Positions 43,664-53,174 of a stretch of DNA of 64,000 nt are shown piece after piece (position 1 is the first letter of the stretch; every line of letters starts with the position of its first letter). Position numbers and translations under genes: made by a program. The notes beneath the pieces are model-generated. The model was not told the DNA's origin and did not search any database. It saw nothing but the letters and a program-made list of their open reading frames with translations. The DNA is taken from assembly GCA_023428135.1 (NCBI GenBank), contig JAEYZG010000005.1, forward strand, positions 144,409 to 208,408, in the 5' to 3' direction. The DNA comes from Bacteroidota bacterium (lineage in GTDB: Bacteria > Bacteroidota > Bacteroidia > Cytophagales > Cytophagaceae).

Positions 43664-44603
43664 TTTTAGATTCAGATGAAATGGATCCGAAAGAATCGAT
43701 TCTTTCCAATAAGCCTGTTGCGTCTTTTTCTTCTGCCAAACTGAAATAATGAAAATTAATTCCTATCAGCAAAATTGATGAAACAAAATAACTTCCAACC
43801 ATAAATAGCGCAGAAGAAACAGCAGTAGCAATTTTTATAATTGATGAAACTTCATTACCATTAATTTGAGAGAAGGCTCCTATGCCAATAGCGGCATACA
43901 TTGGTATTGCGAACACGAAAGATATCCCGGAATAGATTAGAGAAAAAACAAAAATTAATCCGAAAGTTCTCCACCACTTTCCGGATATGAGGCTGAATGA
44001 ACGCTTTAGTCCTGCAAAAAAACCTTTTTGTTCATAGAGACAAACGCTCATCAACAATGACAACGTAACGGCTATATAGAAAAAAGGAGTTACTGACAAA
44101 ACTACTGAAATAAAGCCAAGGAAAAACCCAAGGCTGCCTCCAGTAGAGAATAACTGAAACAAGAGACCACCAATGACAGCAGAGGTTAAGCCCATAAGAA
44201 ATACAGAACCTAAGATCACCTTCAAAGCAAGAAAAAATCTCTTCTTTACACCTTTCCAGACTTCACCGACAGAGGTGTCCATGTCATTTATATACAAATA
44301 TATAAACTCATAAATAGTAAGAAAAAATACCAGGGAACCAGCAATTAATATGAGGTACATTAATCCAAACTGTAATCCCATACTCTGAACCATGAATAAA
44401 TCCGGACCACCGACGCCCATAGCAGAGCTCATAATGAATGAATAATAAAGCCCAAAACCAATTCCACCTAATAAGATAAATGGTCCAGAGATAAACAGAA
44501 TTGCCCGAAGCAGGGGCTTGATATTCGTCGTCAGGAATGAAAAAGTTACGCTGATTATATCACCCAAATCTCTTGACTGACGAAAGTTAATTTTTTGTTG
44601 CAT
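43647..44603 (-). CDS. Polytopic membrane protein of the MoxR operon
   Basis: The 318-residue protein has about six hydrophobic spans. A conserved-looking start (FRQSRDLGDIISVTFSFL) and a cytoplasmic tail with GSISSESKNVEEY are seen. It resembles the uncharacterised membrane protein usually found between SpoIIM and DUF4129 genes. It overlaps both neighbours by 17 bp, indicating tight translational coupling. Confidence 0.8.
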   Translation of the reverse strand: MQQKINFRQSRDLGDIISVTFSFLTTNIKPLLRAILFISGPFILLGGIGFGLYYSFIMSSAMGVGGPDLFMVQSMGLQFGLMYLILIAGSLVFFLTIYEFIYLYINDMDTSVGEVWKGVKKRFFLALKVILGSVFLMGLTSAVIGGLLFQLFSTGGSLGFFLGFISVVLSVTPFFYIAVTLSLLMSVCLYEQKGFFAGLKRSFSLISGKWWRTFGLIFVFSLIYSGISFVFAIPMYAAIGIGAFSQINGNEVSSIIKIATAVSSALFMVGSYFVSSILLIGINFHYFSLAEEKDATGLLERIDSFGSISSESKNVEEY

Positions 44604-45558
44604 GGTTGTTTTGATTGTGTATTATTTTAGGATAAAAAACGAAATAATAAATTATAAAGCCGGCAGAAGCAAGGATAATAAATAGTTTTACGGCATTAGG
44701 CATTTCAGTATGCCTCGTAACAAAACCTTCTAAAAAACCTGCAACAATAAACAGAGGGACAAGTCCTAAACTTATCTTGGCACCTTCTCGTGCACCTCTC
44801 ATCAAAGATTCTCCTCTTGAATATGTACCAGGAAACAGCAATGAATTACCAAGTACCAGGCCTGCTCCTCCTGCAATTACAATAGAAGAAATTTCTATTG
44901 TGCCATGGATCCAAATAGTTAGTACCGAATGAACCAATAAGTCATACTTGTAAAAAAAAGTTTGAAAAGATCCAAGCATAACACCGTTAGTAAATAGGAA
45001 GTAAACGGTTCCCAATGCATATGCAATACCCGCCGCAAATGTCATAAATGCTACTCTTATATTATTAAAAGTAATGAAAAGAAACATATTTGTTTCACCT
45101 TCTCCTTTATAGACAGCCATCGGATCACCTTTTTCAATATTGCTAATTGTCATATTGACATAGTTATCCCCTAGAATAATCCTCACAAATGAATCATCAT
45201 AATAGGCAGATATTACTCCGATTGCAATGGAGATGGTAAAGATTACAAGAGAAGCAAGAAGCGCATTTCTGTTTTTATAGATAGATAATGGAAGTTCAGT
45301 CTTCCAGAATGAAAAAAATCTCCCACTTTTTTCCTTTTTATTTTTATAAATATTTCCATGAACTCTTAATGTGAGGTCATTAAGATATATAGTAATCTTA
45401 CTTGAAGGATAGTTTGTTTGTGCATAGGAAAGGTCATCAGTAAGTTCAATAAACAGTTCTGATAGCTTATCAGGATCCCCTGTATGTCTATCACCAAGCA
45501 GGATTTCAAATTTTTTCCACTTCTCTGAATTTTGCTTTATAAAAGCCGCTTCCCTCAT
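44587..45558 (-). CDS. SpoIIM-like (stage II sporulation protein M family) membrane protein
   Basis: The start MREAAFIKQNSEKWKKFE is typical of the Bacteroidota members. A helical cytoplasmic ~100 residues is followed by about five spans from residue 105, including AFMTFAAGIAYALGTVYFLFTNGVMLG and a HGTIEISSIVIAGGAGL segment. It is the first gene of the minus-strand operon. The organism does not need to sporulate: the family is widespread and linked to MoxR/RDD gene sets. Confidence 0.9.
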   Translation of the reverse strand: MREAAFIKQNSEKWKKFEILLGDRHTGDPDKLSELFIELTDDLSYAQTNYPSSKITIYLNDLTLRVHGNIYKNKKEKSGRFFSFWKTELPLSIYKNRNALLASLVIFTISIAIGVISAYYDDSFVRIILGDNYVNMTISNIEKGDPMAVYKGEGETNMFLFITFNNIRVAFMTFAAGIAYALGTVYFLFTNGVMLGSFQTFFYKYDLLVHSVLTIWIHGTIEISSIVIAGGAGLVLGNSLLFPGTYSRGESLMRGAREGAKISLGLVPLFIVAGFLEGFVTRHTEMPNAVKLFIILASAGFIIYYFVFYPKIIHNQNNHATKN

Positions 45559-45602
45559 AAAAAATAAGTATATTTCATAAAATTTATAAATTTTCTGCTG
45601 AG

Positions 45603-46310
45603 ATGCAAACGATTAGGATTCAAACCCCGCAAAATGTAGTTATAGAATACGAAATTGCTTCAATTTGGGATAGAATTGTAGCAAATTTCCGGGATTATCT
45701 TATCATCATTTCATATATTATCCTTTTAGCAATTATTTCAAGTACCTTTGAGCTTAATAATCCTATTCTATTTATCTTTTTTGCCCTTCCTCCATTTTTA
45801 TACCAGCTACTGTTTGAATCATTTATGAATGGCCAGTCGCCAGGGATGAAAAGCAGAGGTTTAAAAGTCATCAGAATAGATGGCAAAGAATGTACATTTT
45901 TGAATTACTTTCTAAGATGGGTACTCAGGCCTATTGATGTATTCATGTTCTATGGGGGCATTGCAATGCTTATGATAGCCATAACTAAGAAAGGACAGAG
46001 GCTTGGAGATCTTCTTGCAGGAACAACTGTGGTAAGACTGAAAAAACAATATAGTCTGGACAATACACTTTTTGTGAATCCTGAAAACAATTATGTAGCG
46101 GTATTTTCAGGTGTTGACAAGCTGAATGACCGTGATATGGAAATTATTAAAGAGGCTATCAAAGTTTATGAGACTACTGGCAACATGATTCCTGCCAGTG
46201 AGCTTTCAAAAAAAATAAAAAAGGCACTAGATATTCAAACACAAATGGATCCAATAGTGTTATTGAAAACTATTCTTAAAGATTATTATAACAGCACCTC
46301 CGCTTTTTAG
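45603..46310 (+). CDS. RDD-family membrane protein (MoxR cluster)
   Basis: The 235-residue product has the RDD pattern: IWDRIVANFRDYLIIISYII, SPGMKSRGLKVIRIDG and QRLGDLLAGTTVVR, with three to four spans. A ~80-residue C-terminal helical cytoplasmic tail is not part of the core family. It is divergent from the SpoIIM gene with only 44 bp between starts. Its partners downstream are a cytochrome b5-like gene (5-bp gap), a sugar kinase and murQ. Confidence 0.9.
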   Translation: MQTIRIQTPQNVVIEYEIASIWDRIVANFRDYLIIISYIILLAIISSTFELNNPILFIFFALPPFLYQLLFESFMNGQSPGMKSRGLKVIRIDGKECTFLNYFLRWVLRPIDVFMFYGGIAMLMIAITKKGQRLGDLLAGTTVVRLKKQYSLDNTLFVNPENNYVAVFSGVDKLNDRDMEIIKEAIKVYETTGNMIPASELSKKIKKALDIQTQMDPIVLLKTILKDYYNSTSAF

Positions 46311-46315
46311 TCTTT

Positions 46316-46561
46316 ATGAATTTGTCTGATTACCCAACTTTTACAAAATCGCAGCTTGCCTTGAGGAACGGAGTGGATAAAGAAGAGATCTGGTGCGCCT
46401 ATAATGGTTTTATTTATGAATTGAATAAGTCAAGGCTTTGGAGAGGCGGTAAGCATTATGAACATTGGGCAGGACAGGATTTAACGGAAGAAATGAAAGA
46501 CGCTCCTCATAATGAGAATGTTTTTGATAAATTTAAAATTGTAGGTATATTGAAGCCCTGA
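46316..46561 (+). CDS. Small cytochrome b5-like heme/steroid-binding protein
   Basis: The 81-residue protein matches the short bacterial cytochrome b5 family: EIWCAYNGFIYELNKSRLW, then GKHYEHWAGQDLTEEM and APHNENVFDKF. The histidines at KHYEH and PH are candidate heme ligands. No signal or membrane helix is present. Redox partner unknown. Confidence 0.85.
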   Translation: MNLSDYPTFTKSQLALRNGVDKEEIWCAYNGFIYELNKSRLWRGGKHYEHWAGQDLTEEMKDAPHNENVFDKFKIVGILKP

Positions 46562-46599
46562 TAATTTGTATAAATTCCCAATAAATAAAAAATTAAACG

Positions 46600-47463
46600 A
46601 TGATAGTAATTGCAGACAGCGGTTCAACCAAAACAAACTGGGTTATTGTCGAAAAAGACAATAGCAGGTCTACAGCAAAGACTGTTGGATTCAACCCGTA
46701 TTATCAAAGCTCTGATGATATTTATCAGACACTGATAAACGACCTGATTCCTCAGTTAGGTTCCAAAAAAATTGAGAAAATATTCTTTTACGGTGCAGGA
46801 TGCGAGGCTTTAGAGCAAAGAGAGCAGGTAGCAGTTGCAATCCGTAAAGCTTTTCCTGGAACTGAAGTAATGGTTGATCATGACCTTCTTGCTGCTGCAA
46901 AAGCTGCCCTTGGAGATACTCCTGGTATTGCCTGCATCTCAGGAACTGGCTCTAATACTTGTCTATATGATGGAAAAGATGTTGTAAAAAACATTCATAG
47001 TCTAGGCCTTTTCCTTGGTGATGAAGGTAGTGGCGGTAACCTTGGCAGAATAATTGTCAGAGAATACATTAGAGAAGCAATGCCAGCTCATATCACAAAG
47101 AAGTTTGAAGAATTTACTCCAGACAGACAGGCGGATATTTTAGACAAAGTTTATACAAAACCTTTTCCTAATAGATACCTTGCTACTTTTGCAAGATTTG
47201 TAGCAGAAAATCAAAACGATCCATACTTATTCAACCTGGCTTACGAAAACTTTGAGTTGATGTTTGACAGATCAATATTAAGATATGAAGGAGCTAAAAC
47301 CCTTCCTGTTAATTTTGTTGGTTCTATTGCACACTATCTGAGCGACGTGCTATACAAAGTTGCAGCAGATAAAGGCGTAAAAATCGGAAATATCGTAGGT
47401 GACCCAATGGAATCTCTTACAGACTATCATTACAAAAAAGAATATTTGCATGCGCATCACTGA
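46600..47463 (+). CDS. BadF/BadG-type amino-sugar kinase (GlcNAc or MurNAc kinase candidate)
   Basis: An actin-fold sugar kinase of 287 residues. The phosphate-1 loop is ADSGSTKTNW, the connect region holds YGAGCEAL and VDHDLLAAAKAAL, the adenosine side has ISGTGSNTCLYDG, and GDEGSGGNLG is a family signature. It overlaps murQ by 14 bp. In other bacteria this family includes MurNAc/GlcNAc kinases encoded with murQ. The product would be MurNAc-6-phosphate (feeding MurQ) or GlcNAc-6-phosphate; the sequence does not decide between them. Confidence 0.85.
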   Translation: MIVIADSGSTKTNWVIVEKDNSRSTAKTVGFNPYYQSSDDIYQTLINDLIPQLGSKKIEKIFFYGAGCEALEQREQVAVAIRKAFPGTEVMVDHDLLAAAKAALGDTPGIACISGTGSNTCLYDGKDVVKNIHSLGLFLGDEGSGGNLGRIIVREYIREAMPAHITKKFEEFTPDRQADILDKVYTKPFPNRYLATFARFVAENQNDPYLFNLAYENFELMFDRSILRYEGAKTLPVNFVGSIAHYLSDVLYKVAADKGVKIGNIVGDPMESLTDYHYKKEYLHAHH

Positions 47464-48259
47464 GACATCCTCAAGGTTTAACGACCTTGAAAAAATGTCT
47501 GTTGGTGAACTTCTTAGAAATATAAATCAGGAAGATACATCTGTTCCGATTGCCGTTGAAAAGGCAATCCCTCAAATTGAAAAGCTTGTCTCTGCAATCG
47601 TTGAAAAAATGAAAGCCGGAGGCAGGCTTTTTTACATAGGGGCAGGCACCAGCGGAAGACTTGGTGTTTTGGATGCCTCGGAGTGTCCACCATCTTTTGG
47701 AGTTCCTGAAGACTGGGTAACAGGGATTATTGCCGGAGGGGATATTGCCTTTCGCAAAGCAGTAGAGTTTGCCGAAGACGATGAGCAACAGGCCTGGATT
47801 GATCTTCAGACTTATAATGTTACTTCAAAAGATGTAGTAATAGGCATAGCAGCTTCAGGAACCACGCCATATGTGGTGGGAGGCGTTAAAACTGCACGCA
47901 ATAACAATATGACGACGGGGTGCATTACCTGTAATTCAGATTCACCACTTGCAGAGCAGGCCCACTTTCCTGTGGAAGTAATCACAGGTCCTGAATTTGT
48001 TACCGGAAGTACCAGAATGAAAGCCGGAACCGCTCAAAAACTTGTTCTTAACATGATCAGCACATCAGTAATGATCCAGCTCGGAAGAGTTAAAGGAAAC
48101 AAAATGGTGGATATGCAGCTTAGTAATGAAAAACTCATCGAAAGAGGAATTAAAATGATCGTTGATGAGTTAAAGATTGAAACCGAAAAAGCCGCACGCC
48201 TACTGGAAGAACAGGGAAGCGTGAGAAAAGCGATAGACTGGTACAAAAAAAATGCATGA
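47450..48259 (+). CDS. murQ: N-acetylmuramic acid 6-phosphate etherase
   Basis: Cleaves the lactyl ether of MurNAc-6-phosphate to give GlcNAc-6-phosphate and D-lactate in cytoplasmic wall recycling. I start at the ATG at 47450 (MRITETSSRFNDLEKM); the GTG at 47399 would overlap the kinase by 65 bp. Signatures: GRLFYIGAGTSGRLGVLDAS, ECPPSFGVP, GIAASGTTPYVVGG and TGSTRMKAGTAQK. At 269 residues it is slightly shorter than most MurQ proteins, lacking part of the C-terminal helical domain. It is coupled to the kinase upstream and overlaps the next gene by 8 bp. The anmK gene at 53949 can supply its substrate. Confidence 0.94.
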   Translation: MRITETSSRFNDLEKMSVGELLRNINQEDTSVPIAVEKAIPQIEKLVSAIVEKMKAGGRLFYIGAGTSGRLGVLDASECPPSFGVPEDWVTGIIAGGDIAFRKAVEFAEDDEQQAWIDLQTYNVTSKDVVIGIAASGTTPYVVGGVKTARNNNMTTGCITCNSDSPLAEQAHFPVEVITGPEFVTGSTRMKAGTAQKLVLNMISTSVMIQLGRVKGNKMVDMQLSNEKLIERGIKMIVDELKIETEKAARLLEEQGSVRKAIDWYKKNA

Positions 48260-48818
48260 GATAGAACCTTTTTATAATTGGGAAAACTACTACAACCCTG
48301 CTGATGACGAACGATCTCCATTTCATGGAGTTGAATACAATATGCAGGGTTATACCAATAACATCTACGGCTACTTTATTCATCCGCTGTGGGATTACAT
48401 AGGCTCAGATACCCTATACTTAAAAATTCTTTTTATCAACTATGAAAAGGGTATTGCAATCCTTGAAATGTTCGGAGAATGGAATGATACACTGCATAAT
48501 GACATTATGCATTTTAAACGAAATGTTATTGATCATCTGCTTGGAGAAGGAATAACTCAGTTTATCCTTTTGGGAGAAAATATTCTAAACTTTCATGGCT
48601 CAGATGATTGCTACTATGAGGAGTGGTTTGAAGATGTGGAAGATGGATGGATTGCAGCTGTAAACTTCAGAGATTTTGTTCTTGATGAATGGAAAAAATT
48701 CCACCTTGACTATTATATCAATTTTGGTGGCACTCTGGAAATAATTAACTGGAGAACAATGCCGCCTCTTAAATTTTATGAAACAGTCAAGAAAAATATC
48801 ACCCTGAGACTTTCATAA
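48252..48818 (+). CDS. Conserved-looking hypothetical protein co-transcribed with murQ
   Basis: The 188-residue acidic, aromatic-rich cytosolic protein has no signal or membrane span. Notable stretches are FYNWENYYNPADDERSPFHG and GSDDCYYEEWFEDVEDGWIA. The latter resembles an active or binding face rich in Glu, Asp and Trp. I do not recognise a family. The start overlaps murQ by 8 bp, so the two are translated together. A very strong terminator follows. Confidence 0.75.
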   Translation: MHEIEPFYNWENYYNPADDERSPFHGVEYNMQGYTNNIYGYFIHPLWDYIGSDTLYLKILFINYEKGIAILEMFGEWNDTLHNDIMHFKRNVIDHLLGEGITQFILLGENILNFHGSDDCYYEEWFEDVEDGWIAAVNFRDFVLDEWKKFHLDYYINFGGTLEIINWRTMPPLKFYETVKKNITLRLS

Positions 48819-48822
48819 ATAA

Positions 48823-48862
48823 GCATAAAAAAAACCTGAGAAAATCTCAGGTTTTTTTATGC
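48823..48862. terminator. Bidirectional terminator
   Basis: A near-perfect ~18-bp stem, GCATAAAAAAAACCTGAG with CTCAGGTTTTTTTATGC, lies between convergent genes. Confidence 0.9.
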
Positions 48863-48882
48863 TTTGTCTTAAAACTTATTTA

Positions 48883-50988
48883 TTAAAAGAATCTAACTCT
48901 TTCATCCACGATATCAGAATTCTTTCTGATTGCCTCATCTACACTGTAATCAACTCTTCCTATTCTCTGATTGATAAGATCATTTTTATACTTAGAGTAA
49001 TCAGCTATTTCAGGAGCAGGAGTTAAATTTACCAACTCAAGATTGATTACGCCATATTCACCTTTAAACGGACCGGTCTGTGCACCTTTCTTCAATCCAA
49101 ATAATTTGCCTACCGCAACAGGATCATATCCAATAGCAGCGATTGAGTTAGAAGATAAGGTAACATCAGGAGCAACGCCTGAAGTAGCGCCTGAACCAAA
49201 TTCAGCAGCGATTTTCTCGAAAGTACCAGATAGTTTTGAAAGTTTCTCAGAAATGAGTTTTGCCTTTTCTTCATTTCTCACTTTCGCAGTAAGTTCATCT
49301 CTTACATCATTAACTGATGCAACACCTTCTTCTCTTTCTCCTGTTAAAATCGCAACAACATATTGATCATCCAATGAGAAAACAGAAGAAACTTCTTCTA
49401 CATCAGCATCATTGAAAGCCCACTTTACAATTGTCCTGGCATTCGAAAGATTGTTTACATACCTATCAGCTTTTCTAATGTTTGTTGCAGTGAATTTCTG
49501 TAATGAATCAGCTTTTACTTTTGCATTAAAGTCTGCAGTATCCTTAATAGAATTAGCAAATTCGTCTGCTTTTCTGAAAGCAGCATCTTTAGTTGCTTCA
49601 GAAGCGATAATATCCTTTTCAACCAGAGCTACTAAATATTTTTTATTGTTTTTAGGAGCTGTTACTTTGATAATATGATAACCGAATTCTGTTTCAGTTA
49701 ACTTTGGAAGCAATCCTGCTGAAGGTGCCTGAAATACTGCATCGCTAAATGGCTTCACCATTTGTCCCTGACTAAACCATCCAAGATCTCCACCTCTTGA
49801 AGCAGTTCCGTCAGCGCCATACATTCTCGCCATTTGAGCAAAGTCTGCACCGGATTTGATCTGGTTAAGAACCTCGTTTGCTTTTTTCTTTAAAGAATCT
49901 TTTTCTGCAGCAGATTTATTTCTTGTATCAAAAAGAATATGACTTGCTTTTGCATAAGCTACAGAATCAGATTTTATGTCATTGATCTTGTACAGCTGCA
50001 CTTTTCCTGCAGAAACAAAAGGACCATAAATACTGTCAATAACGACATTGTTAGCGATGTTTTTCAACTCCTCAGGCAGTTCTCCAAAAGTTTTGAATGA
50101 AGGAGGAACCGGATTGTCAGAATTTGCTTGTATAAATAAGGTGTCATTCTTAGAAGTAGCAAACTCTTGTTTAACTTCTGCAAGTTCCTGTTTAAAAGCT
50201 GCACTATCTTCTGCACTTGGCTTAACACTGAAAGTAACATAGTCAAATGATCTTCCTGCCTCAACCTTAAACTCATTCTTATGCTTGTCCAGATAATCCG
50301 ATAATTTATCGTCAGTTACTTTAACAAGGCTGTCCGCAACAGCATAAAAAGGAACGTATAAATATTTAGCTTCAGCTTTTGTATTCTGATTGTTATAATC
50401 TCTCTTTGCTTCTTCAGAGGTCACATAAACTGACTTTCTGAATAAGTTTAGATACTTAGTTCTAAGTCTTTCTTCTTTGATACCTCTCTCAATGCTATAC
50501 CAAAGCTGCTGATCACGAGGATCTCGTTCTTTAAATTTGTTAAAGAATTCTTTCAGGAAAGCTCTGTCAAACTGCTGAGTCTGAGGGTTGGAAAATAGCT
50601 GGATTACAGTAGGGTGAATATTTTCACCTTGCACCATATCATATAACTCGTCATTTGTTACTGTAAGTCCAAGTTTTTCAAATTGTTTTGCATAAGCAAT
50701 ATCAAATATTTTTGCATTCCATGCCTGCTCAATAATAGAAGGTCTTTCGCTTTCACCAACACTTCTTCCTGTTCTCAGAACATAGTCAGCTTCTGTTTCA
50801 TCTACCTTACTTTGGAAATCTTCAGCGGAAATACTTTTTCCGGCGATTTCTCCTACATTTCTGGATCTGTTACGTAAAAAGGAATTTGGTCCGAAAACCT
50901 CGCCTCCCACCAAGAAAAGAATCAGACCTACGGCCACGATTCCTACAACAACCCCGGAATGCTGATTAATTTTGTTAAAAATTGCCAT
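48883..50988 (-). CDS. PpiD/SurA-like peptidyl-prolyl isomerase
   Basis: A periplasmic folding chaperone anchored by one N-terminal helix (about 12-33). At 701 residues it matches Bacteroidota PpiD-like proteins. A SurA-N-type helical region (about 40-200) is followed by a parvulin domain (about 340-440) with ASHILFDTRNKSA, GGDLGWFSQGQMVKPF and TEFGYHIIKV. The tail is helical and without a second obvious parvulin signature. It lies downstream of coaX, the barrel gene and lptC, all linked to outer-membrane assembly. Confidence 0.9.
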   Translation of the reverse strand: MAIFNKINQHSGVVVGIVAVGLILFLVGGEVFGPNSFLRNRSRNVGEIAGKSISAEDFQSKVDETEADYVLRTGRSVGESERPSIIEQAWNAKIFDIAYAKQFEKLGLTVTNDELYDMVQGENIHPTVIQLFSNPQTQQFDRAFLKEFFNKFKERDPRDQQLWYSIERGIKEERLRTKYLNLFRKSVYVTSEEAKRDYNNQNTKAEAKYLYVPFYAVADSLVKVTDDKLSDYLDKHKNEFKVEAGRSFDYVTFSVKPSAEDSAAFKQELAEVKQEFATSKNDTLFIQANSDNPVPPSFKTFGELPEELKNIANNVVIDSIYGPFVSAGKVQLYKINDIKSDSVAYAKASHILFDTRNKSAAEKDSLKKKANEVLNQIKSGADFAQMARMYGADGTASRGGDLGWFSQGQMVKPFSDAVFQAPSAGLLPKLTETEFGYHIIKVTAPKNNKKYLVALVEKDIIASEATKDAAFRKADEFANSIKDTADFNAKVKADSLQKFTATNIRKADRYVNNLSNARTIVKWAFNDADVEEVSSVFSLDDQYVVAILTGEREEGVASVNDVRDELTAKVRNEEKAKLISEKLSKLSGTFEKIAAEFGSGATSGVAPDVTLSSNSIAAIGYDPVAVGKLFGLKKGAQTGPFKGEYGVINLELVNLTPAPEIADYSKYKNDLINQRIGRVDYSVDEAIRKNSDIVDERVRFF

Positions 50989-51077
50989 TGCTTAATTATA
51001 ATTTCTTTTAAAGAACCGCAAAAATACTATTATTAATTTTCAAAATCAAAATCAATAAACCTCTGAAATAAAATTAT

Positions 51078-51296
51078 TTATTTCTTGACCCTAACTTTCT
51101 TTAAAGGCTGTGATTTTTCTTTATTTTCTTGCTTTTCAGGACCTTTCGATTTCGCCCATTGAAACAACATTAGCATCATGAAACATAACATGAAAAGCCA
51201 GTAACTTTCTTTGAACCCTACGGTCATCGCTTGATGAATGCCAGTAAGCAGGAACACAACGCCCAAAGAAAATATTATTGTACTCAGAAGTTTCAT
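51078..51296 (-). CDS. Small membrane protein
   Basis: The 72-residue protein starts at the ATG at 51296 (the TTG at 51302 is only two codons upstream). Two hydrophobic spans (about 4-24 and 30-46) precede a Lys-rich tail. It lies between lptC and ppiD. No family is recognised; the basic tail should be cytoplasmic. Confidence 0.65.
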   Translation of the reverse strand: MKLLSTIIFSLGVVFLLTGIHQAMTVGFKESYWLFMLCFMMLMLFQWAKSKGPEKQENKEKSQPLKKVRVKK

Positions 51297-51303
51297 AATC
51301 AAT

Positions 51304-51834
51304 TTATTCGGTAACGTCGATAACTCCTGTTGGGTGAAGAATTTTATAAGAGGTAAAATTCTGATTCGTTTTAAGTCCTTTTCCCATAAGGATCTCTGTA
51401 GGTGTCTGGATTCTCACAAAAGTGCTTGTGTCACAATAAACCTCATCCTTTCCGGGATCCCAGAAAAGTTCCTCACTATTCATTTTCTTCTGCTGTTCTA
51501 AACTTTTAATTTCGACATCTCCTTTGACATTGTAGAGATTTTTTTCTTTTTCCAAGCGACCAGAATTTCCCCTCAGAGTGGAGGTTTTAACTCCATATTT
51601 ATCAAAAAACTCAATAAATACGCCATTAGGAAACTCACGATCTCCGTTTTTTAATTCTATCTCTTTGGGAGCTTTTAATCTAACCCTTACGATAGAGGAA
51701 TCCGAATAAATAGTTTCTATATCATTCACTTCCATTACCGGACCATCATAAGGTTTCAACTGCTCATAGGTTTTAACCTTCTGACAGGAAAAGAAAATTA
51801 TTGTAGCTGTTAAGAATAAAAAGATTTTTCTCAT
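51304..51834 (-). CDS. lptC: LPS export periplasmic protein LptC
   Basis: The 176-residue protein has a lipobox-like FFSC at Cys17, whereas proteobacterial LptC carries a membrane helix. The beta-jellyroll region includes VFIEFFDKYGVKTSTLRG, LYNVKGDVEIKS and LFWDPGKDEVYCDT, a recognisable LptC/OstA-like pattern. It should bridge the LptBFG extractor and LptA in LPS transport. Position next to ppiD and the barrel gene is usual in Bacteroidota. Confidence 0.88.
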   Translation of the reverse strand: MRKIFLFLTATIIFFSCQKVKTYEQLKPYDGPVMEVNDIETIYSDSSIVRVRLKAPKEIELKNGDREFPNGVFIEFFDKYGVKTSTLRGNSGRLEKEKNLYNVKGDVEIKSLEQQKKMNSEELFWDPGKDEVYCDTSTFVRIQTPTEILMGKGLKTNQNFTSYKILHPTGVIDVTE

Positions 51835-51839
51835 TAATA

Positions 51840-53174
51840 TTATTCAATTCTTCTGCGCTCAAACCATTTGTCAATTGTTTGGAAACTAAGATAGACCTGG
51901 AAATATCGATCACGAATAAGTCCATCATTTGTTGAACCTCTTTGGCCAGCAACCAGAGCGACATTCAGCCTTGACAAGGGCTTAGACTTATATCTTGCAT
52001 CTTTGCGGCCAACTGGTATTGAACCGCCTAAAGAAACAGAAAAATCATTTATTTGAGTTCCATTAAAATAGAATGGCGTTTTCTGATAAGATAGTCCAGC
52101 CCTTAAAATTGGCATTTTCATCACTTCCTGACCCTTTAGTTTGTATTCACCGCCAAGAGCAATTTTATATCCGTTTTTAAAATTATCTATTCCAGCATCG
52201 AAATTTTTGTATTTACTAAAGCTCAAATAAGTAAAATCGACACCAATACTCCAATCAACAGGCTTGTCGATACTAAAGCCCACTGAAAATTTAGATGGCA
52301 GCACAGCATGCATTTTAGTATTGCTAATTATTGTATCCTCATTCACGGCATTTAGATCATTTTTTATTTCCCTGGTCAGCTCTCTTCTGGATGTTAAACC
52401 TGCAGAAAAGTCGTAGATCGCACCAAGATTATAATAAATGGCTTCTTCTTCTTCTTTGATAGCTGCTTTCAGAACATTTCTGTAAGCCAGACCCGGTTTT
52501 AAATTAAGTCCGGAATAAGATGTTCTCTGGTGGATTCCGTATTTCTGATCTCGTACATCTACATCAAGTGAAGTAAGCTGCGTGAAAAAATCCTCATTAG
52601 TCGACCCAAAAATATATGATGCTGTTAAACCTGCTGAGAAATTTTTGTTTAAATCTACACCATTAGCGAAGCTTGCTGTATAAAGTCCGCCTGTCCCGAT
52701 AATAGATGTATTAGAGACAATTCCACTAGTATCAAAAGCAACATTGTTGTAATAATCATAACTCATATTGCTATATGGGCTAAGGCTAATACTTGTTGTC
52801 CATCGATTAGAGACAGGAAACGAAATATTCAAATACTGAAAATTGACAGATTTACTTTGTTGTTTTAGCGTCCCATCATTTATTGATCTGCCAACCCCAT
52901 ACAACGCCCCTTCAAACATGGTGTATTTAATTGTTGTATCCAGATTCAGCCTTTTGTTTGTTGTGAGTAAAGCCGGGTTCAGAAAGTTTATATACTCAAG
53001 GTTGGGAGATGCAACTCCAACGCCTCCCATTCCAATATTCCTAATACTAGCGGAAGGGTAAAGATCTCCTAAACCAAATCTTGAATAAGGTGAATTTTCC
53101 GTTAACTGAGCTGTTGCCTGAAAAGCTGTTAAAAACGTCAGGAGTGCTAGTAAAATCCTATAAAAATCTCTCAT
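51840..53174 (-). CDS. Outer-membrane beta-barrel protein of unknown function
   Basis: A signal peptide ending TAQ (about residue 22) is followed by alternating aromatic strands. YSRFGLGDLYPSASIRNIGM is the Bacteroidota barrel start pattern, then comes a FadL/transport-like barrel, about 444 residues in all. It overlaps coaX by 17 bp upstream, and lptC starts 5 bp after its stop. No specific transport substrate can be named. Confidence 0.8.
   Translation of the reverse strand: MRDFYRILLALLTFLTAFQATAQLTENSPYSRFGLGDLYPSASIRNIGMGGVGVASPNLEYINFLNPALLTTNKRLNLDTTIKYTMFEGALYGVGRSINDGTLKQQSKSVNFQYLNISFPVSNRWTTSISLSPYSNMSYDYYNNVAFDTSGIVSNTSIIGTGGLYTASFANGVDLNKNFSAGLTASYIFGSTNEDFFTQLTSLDVDVRDQKYGIHQRTSYSGLNLKPGLAYRNVLKAAIKEEEEAIYYNLGAIYDFSAGLTSRRELTREIKNDLNAVNEDTIISNTKMHAVLPSKFSVGFSIDKPVDWSIGVDFTYLSFSKYKNFDAGIDNFKNGYKIALGGEYKLKGQEVMKMPILRAGLSYQKTPFYFNGTQINDFSVSLGGSIPVGRKDARYKSKPLSRLNVALVAGQRGSTNDGLIRDRYFQVYLSFQTIDKWFERRRIE

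Noticed and set aside
44587..45558. Evidence for sporulation
   Set aside because: SpoIIM-like proteins are widespread in non-sporulating bacteria within MoxR clusters; no other sporulation gene is present.
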